From an uncultured Paraprevotella sp. (GTDB taxonomy: Bacteria; Bacteroidota; Bacteroidia; Bacteroidales; Bacteroidaceae), in assembly GCA_910584955.1 (NCBI GenBank), contig CAJUDC010000026.1, positions 1-23,563 of the forward strand: a DNA stretch of 23,563 nucleotides, in the 5' to 3' direction. Positions within the stretch are counted from its first letter, which is position 1, and each line of letters begins with the position of its first letter. The notes under the pieces were generated by a model that ran no database searches, was not told the origin of the DNA, and saw only the letters and a program-made list of their open reading frames with translations. Positions 15,441 through 23,120 of the stretch are shown in pieces. The position numbers and the translations under genes are program-made.

Positions 15441-18299
15441 CTGTTCCGCCCGTTTGTCGCTCTCGGGCGGCTTTCCTGTAGTGCCGGCCCGATATTGCGA
15501 AGGGGTGACACCGTATTTCTCCTTGAAGCACTTGCTGAAATAACGCGAAGTGCCGAATCCCACCCTATCGACGATCTCGGCAATGGAAGCATTCGAGGAG
15601 ACGAGCAAAGCGGCTGCCTTCTGCAAACGTATGTCTCTGATAAATTCCGACGGTTTGGAAGACGTCAAGGCTTGCAATTTCCGATACAGATTCATACGGC
15701 TCATGCACAAATCGCTGCTGAACTGTTCCACACTGTAAGCGGCATTGTCGAGATTCCGCTCCACCGTTTCCACCGCTTTCCGCAGAAAATCCTCATCGGC
15801 ACTCGGAACATCCGGTTCCTCCGGTCCATCGCCCGCCCGAGGAACGGACTTACCGGACCCGGCAACAGAAAAACGGACAGCCGACGTCTTTTTCCGTTTA
15901 TATAGCGCATACGCGATGACGATCAGCACTATCAAGCTCCCGCCGATCACCCACAACGCGGCAAAAGACCATAAAGCCGGAGAACGAAATGTCACACACC
16001 GGACCGGACGGCCCCACTCCCCCTGCCGATCCGTCGCTTTCACCTCCAATACGGCAGTCCCGTCGGGAATATCTTCCAGCAGAATACGATTCGACCCTTT
16101 CGGAAGCACCGTCCATTCGGCATCGGCCCCCAGCCGCCAGGCAAACCGGATGCTGTCGGCATACAGATAATCGAACGTAGACACAAACACCTCGACCCGC
16201 TTTACGGTCTGCCGTGAAGTAAGAAGACACGGACCGGGCGAAGGCAAGCGGCGCACCCCGTCGACAATCAACAATGTGGGTACGGGACGTGTGCCCGTAT
16301 CGACAAGATGAGCGGAAGGCGCCAACATGCAAAAAGCACCGATTCCACCGAGACAAAGGCTGTCTCCCTCCAAACTGACAGTGTGAAAATAGTCCATATC
16401 GACGGCCGGATCCGAACAGCGCAACAAGCGGTATGCAGCGTTCTCGGGATTGTATTCCTTTATATATTTATCGGTCAGGATCCACAAATGTCCTTGCTTG
16501 TCGGCCACAATCTTTTTCACGGCATCCCCGTTCGGGTTTCCGGCTTTCTCATCCTCCCGCCACCGGTCACCGGCAGGATCATAGCAGCAGACATTTCCTC
16601 CCGACGTGGCTATCCATATCCGTCCGTCGGGGGCAACGGTCAACGAACAGAAGCCGCCCGAAGGGAGAAGGCTCTTACGTACACCAGAAAAAGAAACAGC
16701 CCCCGAACGGGAAGCATCCACCCGGCAGAATCCGGCCTTGTCGGCCACTCCGTAGACCGTTCCATCGGCAGATACGACCACATCGCGCACCCTACCCAGC
16801 GAATCGGCCAACAGCCTTAATCGTTTGTCCGTATAATCGTACGCATATACCGCATTGTCGGTTCCTATCAACAGGGAGCCTCTGCCATCGTCGCGAAGCA
16901 CACGGATAGCTTCTGCCAAAGAGGCCTCCTTTTCCTCTTTCCAATGAATTTCCATACCGTGGTTCCAAACCCGAAAAAGGCGCTTCCCGCTGCACGTCCA
17001 TATACCGGGACCCGTCTTGCTTTTTTCCACGCATTTTGCCGTATGCAAAGGACCTGGCACAGCCGCCTGTCCGGCAAAAGACATCTTTCCCTTTTCGGCA
17101 TCGTAGAACGACAGGCCTGTCCGTCCTTGCCATATCCAGTAACAGGTCCCGGTTTCACGGACAATACGATCCACCATCACCCGGTAGCCCGTCTTGTCAG
17201 ACATGGCTTTGACCGAATCGCGGCGCAGACCGGCCTCTACCGCCTGTACGATAAAAGTATGGGGAGAATACCCCGGCACCCATATATTCCCCTTGTTATC
17301 CTGTACGACATTGTCCAGAATCTTTTTCCCTTTGGACAGAAAATGATCGGTTGCATACGGCACCAGCGTGTCCCCCTTGATGCGATAAGCATACAAATCA
17401 TCCATCGCCGCCACCCACAGCAGACGGCTAGCGCTGTCGTAAAGAACATTAAGCACCTGACTGCGGAATCCCCCCGCTCCGTCGGGCCCCAGTGTAGCCG
17501 GCTGAGGGATTACAACGGGCGGTTTCCCGTCGGAACCCGACCGGTATTTTACAATGCCTTGCCCCCACGTAGCGACCCACCAGGCAGAATCCGCCGATGC
17601 CGGCACCACATAATTGGGTGCATAAGCCAAAGGCCATTCCATCGGCAGCCACCCGTCGGCCGAACGGTCGAAACAAAGCAGCCCGCCGCCTCCCTGCACA
17701 GCCAGCAAACGACCGTCGGCAGTTTCAAAAAAGTTGACCACCGGACACCGTTTCCCTTTCCACGCCGACACATACACATGGACACGAAACGAACCGGCCG
17801 CAGCTTTTCGTTCCGTGGTTATCGAATCGGAGTTTTCCGACAGACGGTAACCGAATATACGGTTTTGGGCAGCAATCCAAACCGTGCCGTCGGTTGCTGT
17901 AAACATACTTGAGATAGCCTTGTCTCTCACCCCCTCTTCCTGAAGCCGATCGATACCGTATCCTTTTTTATCCAGCAAGCAGGCTCCTTTGGTGGTGCCA
18001 AACCAGATACGGCCTTGCTTGTCTTCAGTGAGGCACGTAATGTCGTTGCCGGGGAGCAACGACGGACGGTTCTTGTCGGAACGGAACACCTCGACCCTGT
18101 ATCCGTCGTCGCGACAAAGGCCGCCTCCTTCGGTCGCATACCACATATACCCTTCACTGTCTTGCAAAATACGGTGAACATTGGCTACGGGCAATTGCTC
18201 CTGATTGGGCAACTGTACGACACGGAAACGCCGGGCTTCCAGTGCCGGCAGCAACAGGAGCGCGCTTGTCGTTATCATCAAAATCCGCAAAAAATACAT
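15435..18299 (-). CDS. Membrane-spanning beta-propeller sensor fused to AraC-type DNA-binding domain
   Basis: 954 residues from the ATG at 18299, chosen for the signal/anchor MYFLRILMITTSALLLLPALEA and a near-perfect promoter just upstream. The frame extends to 18443 but that part runs through the pepD terminator. Order: signal (1-22); propeller repeats of the two-component-regulator type (for example VHRILQDSEGYMWYATEGGG, 41-60, and ITCLTEDKQGRIWFGTTKG, 87-105); Y_Y_Y-like beta domain about 700-774; one membrane helix about 777-800 followed by KRKK; linker; AraC HTH about 835-945 (DLCMSRMNLYRKLQALT; SIAEIVDRVGFGTSRYFSKCFKEKYGVTPSQYR). Typical Bacteroidota hybrid regulators of this layout also carry histidine kinase, ATPase and receiver domains; all are absent. 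It probably senses a carbohydrate in the periplasm and acts on DNA from the membrane, with the GH30 gene as its likely target. Confidence 0.88.
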   Translation of the reverse strand: MYFLRILMITTSALLLLPALEARRFRVVQLPNQEQLPVANVHRILQDSEGYMWYATEGGGLCRDDGYRVEVFRSDKNRPSLLPGNDITCLTEDKQGRIWFGTTKGACLLDKKGYGIDRLQEEGVRDKAISSMFTATDGTVWIAAQNRIFGYRLSENSDSITTERKAAAGSFRVHVYVSAWKGKRCPVVNFFETADGRLLAVQGGGGLLCFDRSADGWLPMEWPLAYAPNYVVPASADSAWWVATWGQGIVKYRSGSDGKPPVVIPQPATLGPDGAGGFRSQVLNVLYDSASRLLWVAAMDDLYAYRIKGDTLVPYATDHFLSKGKKILDNVVQDNKGNIWVPGYSPHTFIVQAVEAGLRRDSVKAMSDKTGYRVMVDRIVRETGTCYWIWQGRTGLSFYDAEKGKMSFAGQAAVPGPLHTAKCVEKSKTGPGIWTCSGKRLFRVWNHGMEIHWKEEKEASLAEAIRVLRDDGRGSLLIGTDNAVYAYDYTDKRLRLLADSLGRVRDVVVSADGTVYGVADKAGFCRVDASRSGAVSFSGVRKSLLPSGGFCSLTVAPDGRIWIATSGGNVCCYDPAGDRWREDEKAGNPNGDAVKKIVADKQGHLWILTDKYIKEYNPENAAYRLLRCSDPAVDMDYFHTVSLEGDSLCLGGIGAFCMLAPSAHLVDTGTRPVPTLLIVDGVRRLPSPGPCLLTSRQTVKRVEVFVSTFDYLYADSIRFAWRLGADAEWTVLPKGSNRILLEDIPDGTAVLEVKATDRQGEWGRPVRCVTFRSPALWSFAALWVIGGSLIVLIVIAYALYKRKKTSAVRFSVAGSGKSVPRAGDGPEEPDVPSADEDFLRKAVETVERNLDNAAYSVEQFSSDLCMSRMNLYRKLQALTSSKPSEFIRDIRLQKAAALLVSSNASIAEIVDRVGFGTSRYFSKCFKEKYGVTPSQYRAGTTGKPPESDKRAEQM

Positions 18300-18321
18300 G
18301 GTGTTCTCGGTTCCTTTCCTG

Positions 18322-18352
18322 CAAATATAGCGTATTCGGACGGAGCAGCAAA
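18322..18352 (-). promoter_or_regulatory. Promoter of the propeller-AraC regulator gene
   Basis: Minus-strand TTTG (plus 18349-18352), a 19-bp spacer and TATATTTG (plus 18322-18329) match the Bacteroidota consensus exactly. The leader would be only about 15 nt, which fixes the ATG at 18299. Confidence 0.8.
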
Positions 18353-18400
18353 GACGAGTTCCGCTTTTTTCCGCTCGCAACACCCGCCATAAAGTCCACT

Positions 18401-18445
18401 CCGAAAAACAAATGTGACGAACAGAGCCTCCTCCGTCCGTCACAT
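18401..18445 (-). terminator. Intrinsic terminator of the pepD unit
   Basis: ATGTGACG (18412-18419) and CGTCACAT (18438-18445) form an 8-bp stem, extendable inside. On the minus strand it is followed by TTGTTTTTC. It lies 43 bp past the pepD stop and upstream of the regulator promoter, separating the two units. Confidence 0.65.
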
Positions 18446-18487
18446 CCTTTACCTTATATAATTATAGAATCCTCAACGTCGCTTCCG

Positions 18488-19951
18488 TCAATCTTCTTTC
18501 TCCGGTATCTGCGCCAGCAATGTTTGCAGGAACTCCCAGAACTTGGCCACCGAAGGGATGTGACAACGCTCGTCGGGCGTGTGGGGAGAACGAAGGGTAG
18601 GACCGAAACTCACCAGATCCATTTTCGGATAGACCTCGCCTATCAGGCTGCACTCCAGCCCGGCATGTACGACCTGCACGACAGCCTCTTCACCGTAGAG
18701 CGAACGATAGACCTCAACCATACGCGCCGTGATGGGCGAATCGAAATTAGGCTGCCAAGCACCGTATTGACCGCCAAATTCCACTTTCATACCGGCCATT
18801 CCCATGCAACTCTCAACCATAGTACCTACGTACTCCAGCATCCCTTCATCGGAACTGCGAGCCAAGACAAGCACTTCGGCCTCTCCCCCACCGATATTCA
18901 CGATCGCCAGGTTGGAAGAGGTTTCTACAATATGCGGCATCGAAGGGATATTGCGAAGAACACCGTCATGACAGGCCAGAATGGCGGAAACGAGGTTGTC
19001 GCGAATCTCCTCCGGCACACAATAAGACGGAAGTTCCGTACGCTCGGCAATCAAAGTCCATCCCTCTTCCACACCACGGTACTCCGCTGTGAAAAGCTCC
19101 TTGCAATAAGCCGTCAGGTCTTTCAAATCCTCTTCATTATCGGCCGGCACCGTCAATACCACCTCGCACTCACGCGGAATCGCATTGCGCATGTTACCTC
19201 CGTGCCAGGATGCCAGCCGCGCGTCATCATCCGCTATGGCCTGACGCACCAGCCGCGCCATCAGTTTGTTTGCATTCGCACGATTTTCGTTTATTTCCAG
19301 ACCGGAATGTCCGCCTCGCAAGCCTTTCAGTGTAATCTTTACCGCCACATCACCAGGAGCCACTTCCATCTCCTTGTATCCCAGTGTTGCCGTGATGTTC
19401 ACACCACCGGCACTACCGATCACAAATTCTCCCATCGTCTCGTTGTCGATATTCAGCAGAATGTCTCCCGTCAGCGTGTCGAGTGCCAGATGGTTCACAC
19501 CGTACATACACGTTTCCTCATCCGCAGTAATCAAAGCTTCCAGCGGACCGTGCTGCAAGGTCTCGTCCTCAAACACCGCCAGAATAGCCGCCACGCCCAT
19601 ACCATCGTCTGCGCCCAGCGTAGTTCCTTTGGCCTTCACCCATTCTCCGTCGATATATGTCTCTATCGGATCCGTTTCGAAATTATGTGTGCTTCCCGTC
19701 ACCGCCTGAGGCACCATATCCATATGAGCCTGAAGCACCACGGTCTTCCTATTCTCCATCCCCGGTGTAGCCGGTTTGCGCATCACGATGTTCTCACCTC
19801 CGTCTTTAAACGCCGCTATACCGTGTTCTTTGGCCCAATCCAACAAAAAGGCCTGTACTTTGTCCAGATGTCCCGAAGGGCGCGGCACTTGCGTCAACGC
19901 ATAAAAGTTTCTCCATACCGGCTGCGGAGCCAATTCTTTCATTTCATTCAT
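18488..19951 (-). CDS. pepD: Aminoacyl-histidine dipeptidase (M20C peptidase PepD)
   Basis: 487 residues, close to E. coli PepD (485). A cytoplasmic di-zinc peptidase that cleaves Xaa-His and other dipeptides. Metal ligands and catalytic residues are visible: His76 and Asp78 in LQAHMDMV, Asp115 in TLGADDG, Glu145/Glu146 in ADEETC, Asp169 in NIDNE, His457 in SPHTPDE. The start MNEMKELAPQPVWRNFYALT is preferred because family members begin with a short lead into LAP..VW..F. An in-frame ATG at 19981 would add ten residues and is possible. It follows the UPF0104 membrane protein gene on the same strand (37-bp gap with the chosen start) and ends at a terminator. Confidence 0.93.
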   Translation of the reverse strand: MNEMKELAPQPVWRNFYALTQVPRPSGHLDKVQAFLLDWAKEHGIAAFKDGGENIVMRKPATPGMENRKTVVLQAHMDMVPQAVTGSTHNFETDPIETYIDGEWVKAKGTTLGADDGMGVAAILAVFEDETLQHGPLEALITADEETCMYGVNHLALDTLTGDILLNIDNETMGEFVIGSAGGVNITATLGYKEMEVAPGDVAVKITLKGLRGGHSGLEINENRANANKLMARLVRQAIADDDARLASWHGGNMRNAIPRECEVVLTVPADNEEDLKDLTAYCKELFTAEYRGVEEGWTLIAERTELPSYCVPEEIRDNLVSAILACHDGVLRNIPSMPHIVETSSNLAIVNIGGGEAEVLVLARSSDEGMLEYVGTMVESCMGMAGMKVEFGGQYGAWQPNFDSPITARMVEVYRSLYGEEAVVQVVHAGLECSLIGEVYPKMDLVSFGPTLRSPHTPDERCHIPSVAKFWEFLQTLLAQIPEKED

Positions 19952-19988
19952 AGTCTTATATTTATTGATTAACTCTGTCATCACCTCT

Positions 19989-20993
19989 TCATCTATCCGA
20001 TCCCTCTTGAACCGTTCCCGACCGCACCGGTCGGGTAAACTGCAACGCTCCCAGCGCATATAATCCCAAAAGCAACACCAGCAACGTTTGCAGCGCATGA
20101 ACAATGAGTACAAACAAGCCCGCATCCAACTGCGACACTCCGTACATCACCAAAACCGTCTTTACCGCAAAGTGCCAAGGTCCCGCCCCGTTAGGTGTAG
20201 GTACCAGAACAGCAAAACTCCCCACCACAAACGCGACCCAAGCAGCCGCACAACCTAGGCCGGACGTACTATTGAAGCAAAAAAAGGTCAGATATAGATG
20301 TAAGAAATAAGCTACCCAAATCCCCAAAGAATATATAAGAAACAAAGGGACATTTCGCACCTTACGCAAAGAAAAAAGTCCCTCACAAAGCCCACGGAAC
20401 ATCGCTTGAGTACGCCTGAACAACGTCAGACGCCGGACAAACACCCACATCAATCCGCCAAGCATCAACAAGCACAGAGCTGCCAGCCAGCATTCCGTTG
20501 CGGTGAAACGATGGATATAGGAAGTAAGTCCCATACCGGTTTGCTCAAAAAAAGTCCGAAATGTACCAAACTGCATTAAAACGACACAGGCAGCTATCCC
20601 CAGAACGGCCAGCATATCCACCATACGTTCCGTAACTACCGTTCCCACCGAACGGGAAAAGTCAACCCCTTCATAGCGCTTCAACACAGCACACCGGAGG
20701 ACTTCCCCCACCCGAGGAATCACCAAACTGGAAGCATACGACAAGAACACGGCATTCAGACAAGTATGTATACGCGGCTTCTCTCCCAACGGAAACAACA
20801 CCTGACGCCAACGCAAGGCACGAAAAACCTGCGCCCATACACCGAAAGGGAAAGAAAGCCACATCCACGTCCAGTTCATCTTATGTTCGAGCGCTTCCGC
20901 CAGCTCCGAAGCATTAAGTCCCCGGTACATCCATCCCAAAATAGCTCCTCCCAGCAACAGCGGGAAAGCCACCTGGCTTATTTTATTTATCAT
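19989..20993 (-). CDS. UPF0104/AglD-like integral membrane protein (LPG synthase TM family)
   Basis: 334 residues starting MINKISQVAFPLLLGG. The ATG at 20993 is used; a TTG five codons upstream also opens the frame but has no support. The protein has about seven or eight hydrophobic helices and the family's conserved polar motifs: R-ALRWR (about 58-64 from this start), the SLVIPRVGEVLRC stretch and, near the C-terminus, VPTPNGAGPWHFAV. The family is related to the flippase part of MprF (lysylphosphatidylglycerol synthase) but lacks the transferase domain; roles proposed for relatives include lipid or lipid-linked sugar handling. Substrate unknown. Co-directional with pepD and divergent from rsmA. 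Confidence 0.82.
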   Translation of the reverse strand: MINKISQVAFPLLLGGAILGWMYRGLNASELAEALEHKMNWTWMWLSFPFGVWAQVFRALRWRQVLFPLGEKPRIHTCLNAVFLSYASSLVIPRVGEVLRCAVLKRYEGVDFSRSVGTVVTERMVDMLAVLGIAACVVLMQFGTFRTFFEQTGMGLTSYIHRFTATECWLAALCLLMLGGLMWVFVRRLTLFRRTQAMFRGLCEGLFSLRKVRNVPLFLIYSLGIWVAYFLHLYLTFFCFNSTSGLGCAAAWVAFVVGSFAVLVPTPNGAGPWHFAVKTVLVMYGVSQLDAGLFVLIVHALQTLLVLLLGLYALGALQFTRPVRSGTVQEGSDR

Positions 20994-21032
20994 CTTTCGC
21001 CTGTCCAATGCCGATGCAATCTATAAAATCTC

Positions 21033-21040
21033 TATCTTTG
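21033..21040 (+). promoter_or_regulatory. -7 promoter element for rsmA
   Basis: TATCTTTG fits TAnnTTTG and lies 30 bp before the rsmA ATG. No convincing -33 TTTG at the expected spacing. A short A-rich leader, common in this phylum, precedes the start codon. Confidence 0.55.
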
Positions 21041-21070
21041 CGCTGTAAAAGTAGTATAAAAAAGTAAAAA

Positions 21071-21904
21071 ATGAAGCCGGTTAAACCCAAAAAGTTTTTA
21101 GGACAACACTTTTTAAAGGACCTGGAAATCGCCCGTGCCATTGCCGATACCGTAGATGCCTGCCCCGAGATACCCGTGCTGGAAGTCGGGCCCGGCATGG
21201 GGGGCATGACGCAGTTTCTCTTACCGAAAGACCGTCTGCTCAAAGTCGTGGAGATCGATTTCGAATCCGTAGCTTACCTACGCCGGAATTACCCGCAACT
21301 GGAAGAACACATCATCGAGGACGACTTTTTGAAAATGCACCTGGACCGTACCTTCAACGGGCAGCCCTTCGTGCTGACCGGTAATTATCCATATAATATC
21401 TCTAGCCAGATCTTCTTTAAGATGCTCGACAACAAGGAACTGATACCGTGCTGTACCGGTATGATTCAAAAAGAAGTGGCGGAACGAATCACCGCCCGGC
21501 CCGGAAACAAGTCATACGGCATACTTAGCGTACTGATTCAGGCCTGGTACGACGTGGAATATCTTTTCACGGTAGCGGAAACGGTGTTCAATCCGCCTCC
21601 GAAAGTTAAAAGTGCCGTTATCCGTATGACACGTAATCAAGTCTGCCAATTGGGCTGCGACGAAAAGCTATTCCGCAAAGTCGTAAAAACCACTTTTAAC
21701 CAACGGCGGAAAACGTTGCGCAATTCCATCCGTCCTTTACTGATTGAAGCCGACCGGTTGTGTGAACAAAACAATCTAACGCCAACCGACCACACGGCAT
21801 TTCTAGCAAGAGACCTATTTAACCGACGACCGGAGCAGCTGTCGGTAGCCGAATTTATCGCACTGACAAACGACGTAGAGAAAGAACTGAAACCCGAGAA
21901 ATAA
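21071..21904 (+). CDS. rsmA: 16S rRNA dimethyladenosine transferase (RsmA/KsgA)
   Basis: 277 residues. Uses S-adenosylmethionine to dimethylate the two adjacent adenines of the 3'-terminal helix of 16S rRNA during small-subunit maturation. Visible: the N-terminal KKFLGQHFL (7-15), motif I LEVGPGMGGMT (37-47), the acidic ribose contact VEID (60-63), EDDFL (83-87), catalytic motif IV GNYPYNIS (104-111; NYPY rather than the NLPY of E. coli) and FNPPPKVKSAVIRM further on. A basic C-terminal helical domain (FNQRRKTLRNSIRP) contacts RNA. The divergent UPF0104 gene starts 77 bp upstream. The stop is followed directly by the corA promoter region. Confidence 0.95.
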   Translation: MKPVKPKKFLGQHFLKDLEIARAIADTVDACPEIPVLEVGPGMGGMTQFLLPKDRLLKVVEIDFESVAYLRRNYPQLEEHIIEDDFLKMHLDRTFNGQPFVLTGNYPYNISSQIFFKMLDNKELIPCCTGMIQKEVAERITARPGNKSYGILSVLIQAWYDVEYLFTVAETVFNPPPKVKSAVIRMTRNQVCQLGCDEKLFRKVVKTTFNQRRKTLRNSIRPLLIEADRLCEQNNLTPTDHTAFLARDLFNRRPEQLSVAEFIALTNDVEKELKPEK

Positions 21905-21925
21905 AAAAACGGATTTTGAACCGCA

Positions 21926-21960
21926 TATCTTTGGCCTCTGAAAGCTTTTTTGTACTTTTG
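21926..21960 (+). promoter_or_regulatory. Promoter of corA
   Basis: TTTG (21930-21933), a 19-bp spacer and TACTTTTG (21953-21960) match the consensus exactly. The TTTG is itself the end of TATCTTTG (21926-21933), a second possible -7 box. Transcription from the main box leaves a leader of about 110 nt. Confidence 0.7.
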
Positions 21961-22028
21961 CGGTGCTGAAAATAGTTTTGAACAAAAATGGACGATTATC
22001 ACGCGGAAAACAAAATTAATTAGGAGCA

Positions 22029-22074
22029 GAGATTGGCAGGGCCGATTCTCCGTTCCCCAATTGTTAACGGAGGA
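22029..22074 (+). promoter_or_regulatory. corA leader: SD-sequestering hairpin and competing upstream hairpin
   Basis: The strong Shine-Dalgarno GGAGG (22069-22073, 7 nt before the ATG) lies in a perfect 7-bp stem: CTCCGTT (22048-22054) with AACGGAG (22066-22072), extendable by a U-G and an A-U pair to 9 bp. An upstream hairpin, GAGAUUGGC (22029-22037) with GCCGAUUCUC (22041-22050, one bulged U, one G-U), uses bases 22046-22050 and so competes with it. The layout is that of a translational switch. Strong SDs are unusual in this phylum, which adds to the case. Effect and ligand are unknown. Confidence 0.5.
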
Positions 22075-22080
22075 AAACGC

Positions 22081-23007
22081 ATGCGAACATACTGGAACAC
22101 AAATCGTGGCCTGCATACCCTTGAAAAATGGGAGCCCAACTGCTGGGTACAGGTAACCTGCCCTACACAGGAAGATGTAGACTTTCTGGAAAAAGAACTT
22201 CACATACCGGATTATTTTCTAATGGACATCGCCGATACCGACGAGCGGGCCCGTTATGAATTTGACGAAGGATGGATTCTCATCATTTTACGTATTCCTT
22301 ATGTAAAAGAAGTTCGTTCCCGTACTCCTTACACCACCATTCCGCTAGGTATCATACTTAATAAAGACGTTTGCATCACGGTTTGTAATTTTGAAACCAA
22401 TATGATGATCGATTTTGTAAGTTATCAGCAGAAACGCGGTTTAGGCTTTACAGACTCGGTCGACATGGTCTTCCGCCTGTTCTTATCTTCAGCCGTATGG
22501 TACTTGAAAAGGCTGAAACAAATCAACACCCTTATCGAAAAAGCCAAACAGCATCTGGACCGCAACGTTGACAATGCCGATCTAATCAATTTGTCACGCC
22601 TGCAAGACAGCCTGACCTATTTCATTACTTCAATCCGTGGCAACGAAACCCTGCTGTCCAAACTGAAGTTCAAATTACCGGTGGACGAACTGGATGCCGA
22701 CTTAATTGAAGATGTCAACATCGAAATGAGCCAGGCCCGCGAAACCACTAATATCTATGCCAACATTCTGGATTCTACCATGGAGACTTACGCAAGCATC
22801 ATTAATAATAATGTGAGTAGCGTAATGAAAATGCTCACCTCCATCTCTATCATCTTGATGTTTCCGACTTTAGTCGCCAGCCTATTCGGCATGAACCTAG
22901 TAAATGGCATGGAACATTCTCCCTGGGGATTTCCGTTGGCCCTCGTTTTGACGGTCAGCGTGACCGGCGTCTTCGTGTGGTATTTCAAACGGAAAACATG
23001 GATTTAA
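22081..23007 (+). CDS. corA: CorA family divalent cation transporter
   Basis: 308 residues from the ATG at 22081, chosen for the GGAGG 7 nt upstream; the frame extends upstream only through a TTG within the leader. The large N-terminal cytoplasmic domain (about 1-245) includes a long helix with DNADLINLSRLQDSLTYFITSIRGNETLLSKL. Two C-terminal membrane helices follow: about 250-269 (MLTSISIILMFPTLVASLF) ending in the signature GMN (270-272), and about 284-301, with a basic tail KRKTWI. CorA channels form pentamers that admit Mg2+ and sometimes Co2+ or Ni2+. The loop after GMN (LVNGMEHSPWG) differs from the classical MPEL, common in diverse CorA members, so ion preference is open. Leader structure suggests translational control. 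Confidence 0.93.
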   Translation: MRTYWNTNRGLHTLEKWEPNCWVQVTCPTQEDVDFLEKELHIPDYFLMDIADTDERARYEFDEGWILIILRIPYVKEVRSRTPYTTIPLGIILNKDVCITVCNFETNMMIDFVSYQQKRGLGFTDSVDMVFRLFLSSAVWYLKRLKQINTLIEKAKQHLDRNVDNADLINLSRLQDSLTYFITSIRGNETLLSKLKFKLPVDELDADLIEDVNIEMSQARETTNIYANILDSTMETYASIINNNVSSVMKMLTSISIILMFPTLVASLFGMNLVNGMEHSPWGFPLALVLTVSVTGVFVWYFKRKTWI

Positions 23008-23034
23008 CGGCATATTTTCTTAAAAAAGACTTTT

Positions 23035-23059
23035 TTTGTTAGGCAACAAACATTTTTTT
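23035..23059 (+). terminator. Possible terminator after corA
   Basis: TTTGTT (23035-23040) and AACAAA (23045-23050) pair around an AGGC loop and are followed by CA and seven T residues. The stem is short and AU-rich, so it is weak, but its position 28 bp after the corA stop and the T-run fit. Confidence 0.4.
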
Positions 23060-23120
23060 AACTTAATTTGTAAGCTATATTAGTGATCGACAATCGAATC
23101 ATATACTAAAAACAAGTAAC

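Noticed and set aside
13826..18299. A polysaccharide utilisation locus around GH30
   Set aside because: No SusC/SusD pair or further glycosidases or sulfatases are present; only one enzyme and one regulator are seen.
18242..19972. 576-codon open frame on the plus strand opposite pepD and the regulator start
   Set aside because: It lies antisense to pepD, which has all metal ligands and family length, and crosses the pepD terminator and regulator promoter. The translation is rich in His, Arg and Gln with no domain pattern, as expected of a shadow frame in biased coding DNA.
22033..22080. Upstream TTG start for corA
   Set aside because: It lies inside the structured leader; the ATG at 22081 has an excellent SD at 7-nt spacing and gives the family-typical length.
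23021..23037. Terminator from the AAAAAAG/CTTTTTT inverted repeat after corA
   Set aside because: The arms are separated by a single base, which cannot form a hairpin loop of that length; the TTTGTT/AACAAA stem just downstream is the better candidate.
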